Below, in pieces: positions 57,465-64,000 of a stretch of DNA of 64,000 bases. The stretch lies in NCBI GenBank assembly GCA_951213105.1, contig OX578146.1:115346387-115410386 (forward strand). Direction: 5' to 3'. Numbering within the stretch: position 1 is the first letter of the stretch; the number at the start of each line of letters is the position of its first letter. The position numbers were made by a program, and so were the translations under genes. The stretch comes from Amaurobius ferox (Eukaryota > Arthropoda > Arachnida > Araneae > Amaurobiidae). The notes below the pieces were generated by a model. That model ran no database searches. It was not told the origin of the DNA and saw only the letters and a list, made by a program, of their open reading frames with translations.

Positions 57465-57720
57465 GAAGCACTTGAGATGAGTTTCTTCGTCCGGCCGTCT
57501 TTGCAATTTCGCGGGTATTTCCTTTTTGAATTCGGTCCATTGCAGTCTGCACGCCAGCGATAAATAATCTGAATGAAAAACTTGCCCAATGTATCGCACA
57601 CATATCGCAATGTAAGCACAAATAGCACAATAGCGCAGCATACAGCTGTTTCCAGGACACGCTGGATCCTTTTCGTCAGTGCAAGAAAAGCAAACAAACC
57701 CGAAGTCCAAAAAAGAAAGG
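57465..57720 (-). pseudogene. Possible decayed exon, minus strand (inverted partner at 57990-58110)
   Basis: The minus strand reads 'SWKQLYAALLCYLCLHCDM' and then 'IHWASFSFRLFIAGVQ', preceded in the DNA by a C/T-rich tract (CCCCTTTCTTTTTTGG). The plus-strand segment at 57990-58085 encodes a related peptide ('KQLYATVLCYLCLY') preceded by a similar tract. In the left copy the upstream peptide ('CTDEK') is out of frame with 'SWKQLYA'. The peptide could be a first membrane helix, as in sugar-transporter-like proteins, but I cannot identify it. Both copies look decayed. Confidence 0.3.
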
Positions 57721-57989
57721 GGCGTAAATGGAAGAAACAGAGGAAGTTATATACCTAAGACCTAAATTAGGAGCTCATTTAAGAGAGCAAATAAGGAAGT
57801 ACAGGTATAACGAAGAAGACTCTCCTTATCGGGATGTTAACGTCGTGTTTTGGCACACTCCTATCTGTTGTATTACTTTCCGTTTCGGATTGGCTGGGCT
57901 GTCCTTCATTCAGCTTTCTGATTAGCTCTCTCCAGTGAGTTCTTAATACAGGTCTTGGATATAATCTGTTTCTTCATTTGCGCCCTTTC

Positions 57990-58110
57990 CTCTTTTGGAG
58001 TTGCTGGTCTTCTTGCACCGACGAAGGGGAATCCAGCGTATTCCCTAAACAGCTGTATGCTACAGTATTGTGTTATTTGTGCTTATATATGCTGCTCAAG
58101 TTTTCCTTTA
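57990..58110 (+). pseudogene. Possible decayed exon, plus strand
   Basis: Reads 'CTDEGESSVFPKQLYATVLC' and then 'YLCLY', after a CCCTTTCCTCTTTTGGAG tract that would suit a splice acceptor. It matches the minus-strand segment at 57590-57720 over roughly 110 bp. No continuing frame downstream. Confidence 0.3.
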
Positions 58111-58268
58111 TCCTTTGTACAAAGTGCATTTTACTTATTGATAAATAATCTTGCTAATGTTTGCCTGCCTATTAACAGTATAATTATAAATATCAGTATC
58201 TCAAAAATCAATAGGTTATTATGTGAAAAGTGGCCTCACTGAATTATAATGCTTGCAACATTAATTCA

Positions 58269-58345
58269 GTTTGTATACATAAATGTTATTTGTATACATA
58301 AATGTTATTTGTATACATAAATGTTATTTGTATACATAATGTTAA
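58269..58345. repeat. 19-bp tandem repeat, about 4 units
   Basis: TTTGTATACATAAATGTTA repeats with period 19 (GTATACAT at 58273, 58292, 58311, 58330); the last unit lacks one A. Confidence 0.95.
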
Positions 58346-58349
58346 TATA

Positions 58350-58658
58350 GAAATAAGAACTCAACTTAGCTATCCTAGATAAATGTGTGTTTTAATAAAG
58401 CATGCTATTCTTTAATATTGAAAACTATGTATATTTATGCATTCCTGTCTTTTCGTGTTATTTATTATAAAGGTAACTCTAAGAACACCACCAACCCACC
58501 CGAAGGTATATGGGAATTATTATTATAAAGATAAGTCTAACCTGGGATATACTCGATAATTCGAGAAATTGGTCTTCTACGATGGTTGGCCAATATTTCT
58601 AACATTAATTTCACCAGAGAAACTCCACACCATATTATGATGCCTCGACTAGTCCTTA
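58350..58658. other. Spacer before Tc1 element
   Basis: AT-rich; nothing recognised. Confidence 0.4.
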
Positions 58659-58660
58659 TA

Positions 58661-60168
58661 CACTCTTTTGCAGAAAACAAAAACAAAAAACGAAGCACTC
58701 CTAAAAAATAATCCGATCATCTCGAAATTTTGCATGCAAATTCCTTTATACAAAGTATGCAAATGATTAAATTTGCAATGCCAATGAGGGTTAACTTTGG
58801 TCATAACGGGTGTTTCTACTGCGCAACTAACATCCTATAAAACAGGTTAAAATTGTGCACGGTTTATCTTTGCTTGTTATCCGCGTTGCAGTTTCGTGGA
58901 GACACAACCAATAATGCAGTTACGACGTTGTCAAAGACCTTATATTCAATTGGACGAGTTCGAACGTGGTCGTATAGTCGGGATGCGTGAAGCTGGCTGG
59001 TCAAACCGATCAATAGGCCGCCACCTGCACCGAACGGACACTGCTGTGCAAAAGTGTTGGCAGCAATGGTTATTGCAAGGAACTCAACTACGGAACGAGG
59101 GCTCTGGAAGGCCAAGGTGCACGAATGCGAGGCAAGATCGGATGATTGTGCGACAGACCCGAACTGGTCCAACGGTATCATTGTCCGCCATCCAATTTGT
59201 TACAGCCTCTTCCATACCATCCTCTTCCATACCACCTTCCATACTTCCATACTTCCACGGTGCTTGGCTGAGGTGGGATTACGCTCACGGCGACCTTTAA
59301 TACGTATGCCCATAACCCCACAACATCGACAGAGTCGTTTGAAGTCGTAGCGGAACATCATGACTGTCAACAGACTGCTATAGCATAGTGTTCACCGATG
59401 ACTCACACTTCAGTCTTTCAGCAGATGACCATCGGGTGTGGAGACGTCAGGGCCAGCGGTCCAAACCGGCTTTGTTTTACACAAGCACACAGCCGAAAGC
59501 TACCATAAGCCTTTGGGTTGGTCGTGTGGTCTGGGCTTTCTACACTCTTCTACAAGCACAAGCCATTACCCATGCGTGATAGTATGGGGTGCTATCTCTT
59601 ACGACAGCAGGTCGCCCCTAGTCATCCTGCGCACAACTTTAACAGCTCAACGATATATTGATAAAATCCTGCGACTGTTTGCGATACCCTTCATGACATG
59701 TCATTCTGAGGCCTTTTTCCAACAAGATAATGCCACGGCACATATGGTTCCCATATCTATGGACTGTCTCCGTGCTGTTGATACTGCTCCTTCGCCTGCA
59801 ATGTCATCCGACCTTTCGTCAATCAAGCATTTATGGGACATGCTAGGCTGCTAGATTCGGGCACCCCGAAATGTAGCAGATCTGGAGCAGCAATTGAGAA
59901 ATGTCTGGCAGATTGTATTGCAGGATAGCATTAGGAAACTTTATCACTCCTTACCTAGATGTATACAAGCATGCATTGCCGCCAAAGGGGGGGGGGTCGT
60001 AAATTACTGATTTGAAAATTCAATGTGCAATTGCTAACCAATGATGGGTCCTGCGGCCTTGAATTTGTAATCATTTCGTTACCTGTGTATGAGCTGTACG
60101 CATATTGAATTTCAATAAAGCAGTCACTTTCTTCATGGACCTTTGTTTCTTTTTTTTGCAACAGAGTG
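58661..60168 (+). mobile_element. Tc1-like DNA transposon with both ends
   Basis: The left end CACTCTTTTGCAGAAAACAA and the right end, whose reverse complement is CACTCTGTTGCAAAAAAAAG, form inverted ends of roughly 27 bp with some mismatches. TA dinucleotides flank both sides (58659-58660 and 60169-60170). The 1508-bp length is normal for a Tc1-family element with one transposase gene, present on the plus strand but damaged. Confidence 0.85.
58914..59990 (+). pseudogene. Tc1-like transposase pseudogene
   Basis: From ATG at 58914 the frame gives a helix-turn-helix DNA-binding domain ('LDEFERGRIVGMREAGWSNR', 'SIGRHLHRTDTAVQKCWQQW') and the linker 'EGSGRPRCT', as in Tc1 proteins. After about 59200 the frame shifts; 'VFTDDSHFSLSADDHRVWRR' (59385-59445) carries the first catalytic Asp, 'VIVWGAISYDSRSPLV' (59577-59620) follows, then 'FFQQDNATAHMV' (second Asp, 59717-59750) and 'SSDLSSIKHLWDMLGC' (59810-59853), where the usual IEH is IKH. 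The third catalytic residue is therefore replaced. A tail continues past 59853 in another frame. Order and spacing match a full-length ancestor. Confidence 0.87.
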
Positions 60169-60170
60169 TA

Positions 60171-60700
60171 AATACCGTATCTACCATTGCAATCTTTGGA
60201 GAGAAATTTTCTACAAGTTGAAGTTGATGTTGTTAACCTTATTAAAAGTGTAGAGTGGACGTGTGTGCCATTGACGCTAAATTATTGGAGATGGAAATGG
60301 ATGTATGCTTATTCTCTATTGATGTTTGTTTGATTGTGTTTGTGCCAGCTTTTAATTACTGTTATCTTTCTACCATTTTGCATACATTTTTTACATGGTT
60401 AGGTGTGGCTCTGTCAGAGACTCTATCTCTCTTGTACACTTGTCTTATCTGTTGTTCCGGCAAGTTGCTGGTTCTGGTCAGAGGATGAGTTTCAGTTCTC
60501 AGTTTGATGGAGTGCTGTGTTTCCTTTGTTACATTTTTCCAGTCTTTCTCTGGCGAGCTGCAGGACCAACAGTTTGCCAGGTCCTGGAGGAGGGGGGCGG
60601 GGTGGAGGCGCTTGGGTGTCCCGTGTTGAGGGTATCTGCACCCTTCCCTGGCCTCAGCTGTGTGCCGAGTGTGTGACCTTATTGTTGCGACGATGAATCG
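60171..60700. other. Unassigned DNA with GC-rich right half
   Basis: 60540-60680 is G-rich ('GGAGGAGGGGGGCGGGGTGG') and out of character with the flanks. No recognised product; may be the 3' part of the transposase remnant that follows. Confidence 0.3.
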
Positions 60701-60748
60701 TCACTTCGCGTGCTTTTTTCGGTGGATCGGAATTTAGATGCTTACCCC

Positions 60749-61370
60749 ATGTGGCCGCAAACACCACCATGGGGTGCTACAGATGCAGGAAGAAGCAAAG
60801 ATAAAGAAATGCATATAATACAACACAGATTTATTAGACATAGTAATTAAAAATATCAATTACAATTATTTATGGTAGTATTAAAGTAGGTGCTCATAGT
60901 TATAGCCATCCGTAGATATGCATGTCTGGCAACGTCGACGCATGGATTGGTGAGCACGTTCAAACATGTCAGTACGCTCGCGAACCAGTGCTGCTGTCTC
61001 AAAGACTCTAGCAACAAGGTCAGCGTCAGGGCGGACTGTGATGGCGAACTGACCGGTCCGTTTCGGCCGAACCATTTTTCAGGAAATGTCCTATTGTGTC
61101 CTGTACACCCTGGCTGTAACATGCACAGCTGCGGATGGCAAGATATTTGAACATATATTTTAATACTGAGATAAAATATAGTATTTAATACTTGTAATTG
61201 TTATGTCCAATAAACTTCCGTCGATCTGTATTCTTTTCTTTTTGTTTCTTACTACATATGTAGTACCTCACGGTGGCGTTTGCGGCCGCATGATCCTATG
61301 CAAAACGGGCTTGTTTCTGTATGCCTGACCTACTGTTAAAGTTTGTCTACGACTTTTTGGATCACACTGT
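60749..61370 (-). mobile_element. Mariner/IS630-like transposon remnant
   Basis: On the minus strand the 61310-61370 part (CAGTGTGATCCAAAAAGTCG then TAGACAAAC) looks like the outer end of a Tc1/mariner-class element, with TA near 61371. Further in, 61255-61291 and 60749-60785 are inverted copies of a 37-bp segment (ATGYGGCCGCAAACRCCACC, then RTGRGGT...CTACA), differing mainly by G/A changes. The transposase C-terminus lies between them. The left outer end was not found. Confidence 0.55.
60880..61075 (-). pseudogene. Transposase C-terminal fragment
   Basis: The minus-strand frame reads 'RVFETAALVRERTDMFERAH' and ends 'MRRRCQTCISTDGYNYEHLL' then stop. The ending matches the pattern 'RRCxxCIxxxGxxFEHLL' at the C-terminus of a group of arthropod mariner-like (DUF4817-type) transposases. 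The catalytic domain is absent. Confidence 0.6.
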
Positions 61371-61374
61371 ATAA

Positions 61375-62615
61375 AGTACATTTTCGCAATATGTCTTAAT
61401 ACAAGAGCGCCAGACCAAAACAACGAAAATCGAAATCTCATACTAGGTCTCACATTCTTATTCGGGTACTCCAAGGAAAAACGAAAAAGTACTGTAAGTA
61501 TTTTTTTTATCAATTCGAAGCAATTTCTGAATTAGGGACTTGGTCAGAAGCCAAAAATTAGTGGTACTGAAATCCAGACTCAAGGGGAATACTCTTCGAT
61601 CTTTGCACAAGGAATTGAACCTGGAACCTATCGATTACAAGTTCAATGTTCTACCATCTGAGCGTATCCGAGCACGACTCTGTTTAACACACCTGCACGC
61701 TAAGATCATTAAGCAACAGTTGTTTTCCCACAACGAGCCAAAAGGCATCTGCTGAACATGGAAATTTGTCTCCCCATCAACATAATTTTCGCAGTGAAGA
61801 TAAGATTGCAATAGCTTAATTAAGATTAAAGTTAAACAGACGTTAAAAGCAGTTCTGCATTAATGCTGTTTAATAAATTAGTTTTTGTAGAACTCGAAAC
61901 AAGCTTGTCTAGAGATAACTCGAAGCAGATTTATGTGATGAATATTTTTCTAAGATAAATTCTCAATAAAACAAGAACTTCTTGCAGCTATTGGGTGAAT
62001 TTGTATAATCCGTTTTCTGTAACATGGAATCTAAAAAGAATCGGGAGTATATAGCTCCATTCGATTTTTTCATACATTCATATTCCTTACTGTTTTAATT
62101 CATTTGTATCATAAACAGTAGAATAATATAAAAAAATGTATCTTTCATCGGGCTTTTAATAACAAATTATTCTACATTATTCCTCCTTTTTTTAAATTAA
62201 TTTTACAAATTGGCATTAGATATGCCATCTGTCACTTCAATGAATTGGATTTTTCTGGTGCTTGTATATACTATACCATTTATATCCATAGCGCAATAGA
62301 AGTTAATATTTTCCCATATAGCTACTGTTATCATTATTCCAGAAATAATTTTTGATTCTCATAGGAAATAATAGTAAAAAATTATAAATTTCAAATAATT
62401 TATATTCCAGTTACTTAAAATACAAGCATTTTTTACAAATATATGAGAATAAAGCTATGAATATCTTAAATTTCAAAGAATTCTCATGCACTGAAAATTT
62501 CATTCTAGAACTAAATGGACAAAAATCTAGTTCTGTAATTTTAACTTTCGACGGTATTCCATGTTTTGGTCATCCTAGACCGCGAATCACGTGTTTTAGC
62601 CTGGTGTGTGCCCAT
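61375..62615. other. AT-rich DNA
   Basis: A 71-codon frame at 61540-61755 has no recognised domain. 61795-61860 ('GATAAGATTGC...TTAAAAGCAGTTCTGCATTA') weakly resembles 63725-63800. Confidence 0.35.
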
Positions 62616-62624
62616 GTGTGTACG

Positions 62625-62662
62625 TATGTGCGTGTGCGCGTGCGTGTGCGTGTGTGCGCGTC
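62625..62662. repeat. (GTGCGT)n microsatellite
   Basis: Alternating GTGCGT and GTGTGC units. Confidence 0.85.
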
Positions 62663-62961
62663 CAGTTTACTTCAGAACTTTTCTAGTATAAAAATAAAAA
62701 AATATAGGAGTGACCTCTTAGAAGTAACAACCAGAAAGAACTAGAAAAGTAAACATGAAATAAGCTTTAACGTATGTTTATAAATTTAATCCTTGAATGT
62801 AATCGGCTACTTACTGAATTACTACGGAATTTTATATTTTGCTTTCAGCAATTTAAGAAAATATCTAATGTATTATAAAGAGAATTTCAACACTAAACCT
62901 AAATATATCCAAAACCGCGTAATGATTTTGATGAATTTAATATCACGGTCATTATAAAGTA

Positions 62962-63060
62962 GGTTTTATTACTATAAAAATGTCTATTTAGCCTAAGGTT
63001 TTATTACTATAAAATGTCTATTAAAAATGTCTATTTATATTAAATGTCTATTTAACCTAA
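62962..63060. repeat. Degenerate tandem repeat
   Basis: 'TAGGTTTTATTACTATAAAA' plus 'TGTCTATTTAGCC' occurs at 62962 and again about 35 bases later. Further partial units of 'AAATGTCTATT' follow. Confidence 0.75.
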
Positions 63061-63915
63061 ATTAAATTCCCTGTAATTCAATAACGGTCCCAATCACTTT
63101 ACATACAATTTTTACTGTATTGTTAAGCTTAATGTGTACAATAAAAGAGATTTTGTATCGCACTATTATTATTTCAGTATTGTACTTGCTTTACTGGGTG
63201 CTTCTGTTAGTTTCTTTTGATAAATACTATCTAAATTTGAATATTGAAATAGTTTCATTTTGGAGCATTTTGGCGAGTTGGCTCCACTTTGAATGAAGAA
63301 CCACTTCTTTGAAGAACATTTTCTTTGAAATGTATGAAGTCACCAAATAAAAAAGTAAATTAGTCAAAAACTGTGAAATCTAATTTAATTTCAAATAAAA
63401 ATTGATTCTATACATTATTTTGTTTGGCTAAATAAAATTAATTATAGAAATAGTTAGAACAAATTCAATTCTGGAAGGGGAATTTAATAACCACATGATC
63501 TTTCTTTATATCATCAAAATATGTTAGTAAAATAAATGCAATTTCTAATTAGTAGTGTTTAAAGATGCAATGCATAAATGTGATCTTAATTCATTCCTGC
63601 TCCATGCACACATATATTTAAGGGCACATTAGTTATATTTAGAATTCTTCACTTCTTCAAAGCATTCATCGCAAATCTTGTGTAACATCTGCTTGCATTC
63701 TGTCAACCGTATTTAACTTCATACTAGAGATAAGATTACTTCAGTGTAATTATGCAGGATTTTAACGCTCTGTGAAAGCAGTTCTAAGTTAATGTTATGA
63801 GAAACACATTGTAGCAAGTTTTTCTGAAACATGCTACGGAGCGTGTATTGGCAAGAAACATTATAAAACAATTCTACATTTTCAGGTTCTTGTTGTAAAT
63901 GTTGTGGACTATGAT
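63060..63915. other. AT-rich DNA
   Basis: Apart from the match of 63680-63750 to 56030-56100, nothing was recognised. Confidence 0.4.
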
Positions 63916-63918
63916 TAT

Positions 63919-64000
63919 ACAGGTTATAGTTTCAGTTAAATTTTGTCAACTATGGTAACAGGTTATGGCTTTGGTTAAATATTATCAACTACGGTAACAG
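63919..64000. repeat. 39-bp tandem repeat running off the window
   Basis: Units start at 63919, 63958 and 63997 with ACAGGTTAT; each contains 'GGTTAAAT...TCAACTA' or a variant. The array continues past the end of the window. Confidence 0.85.

Overview
The window looks like AT-rich, non-coding nuclear DNA of a metazoan, most likely an arthropod. A chelicerate such as a spider is a guess from the style of the repeats, not something the sequence proves. I found no convincing intact host gene, no rRNA, no functional tRNA gene, no CRISPR array and no bacterial-style operon. Nearly every stretch that can be explained is a mobile element, usually decayed and often nested in another.

The dominant component is two related families of short non-coding elements, called A (~0.9-1.2 kb) and B (~0.8 kb) here. 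Both start with the motif TCTGATGTGGGCAGCACATG, carry an internal CA/TG or CTGT microsatellite, and end in a hairpin just inside the 3' edge. This layout fits Helitron/Helentron-derived non-autonomous elements (HINE/DINE-like). In each family the 5' subterminal sequence is complementary to the 3' hairpin arm, and the two sites have changed together between A and B. A copies lie near 2838, 26679, 27964, 31299, 32471, 37594, 44762 and 52289, with older remnants near 4514 and 16640. B copies lie near 21870, 35401, 38463, 39729, 41570, 42683, 50096 and 53836.

Left to right: an RTE-like retrotransposon fossil (about 300-2400) split by a 755-bp palindromic TTAA-type element; an A copy and a diverged A copy carrying a GC-rich insert (2838-6067); a hAT remnant with a perfect 8-bp target duplication (6687-7601) beside a tRNA-derived SINE (7695-7975); low-information AT-rich DNA with microsatellites (8.5-15 kb); two broken Tc1-like transposases (15.1 and 18.2 kb); a Jockey-like reverse transcriptase fossil on the minus strand (20.2-21.6 kb); a GC-rich tandem array (25.0-26.25 kb); a dense zone of A and B copies (26.7-43.05 kb), including a transposase-like fossil split by an A copy that itself holds a B copy; a degenerate tandem array split by an A copy (44.3-45.8 kb); an 816-bp foldback element (47.1 kb); Helitron-like elements of a different family (45.8, 53.3 and 54.1-55.55 kb); a complete-ended Tc1 element with TA flanks (58661-60168); another transposase fragment (60.7-61.4 kb); and AT-rich DNA with short tandem repeats to the end.

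The elements do not act as one pathway. What they record is a layered insertion history whose relative order can be read at several junctions.
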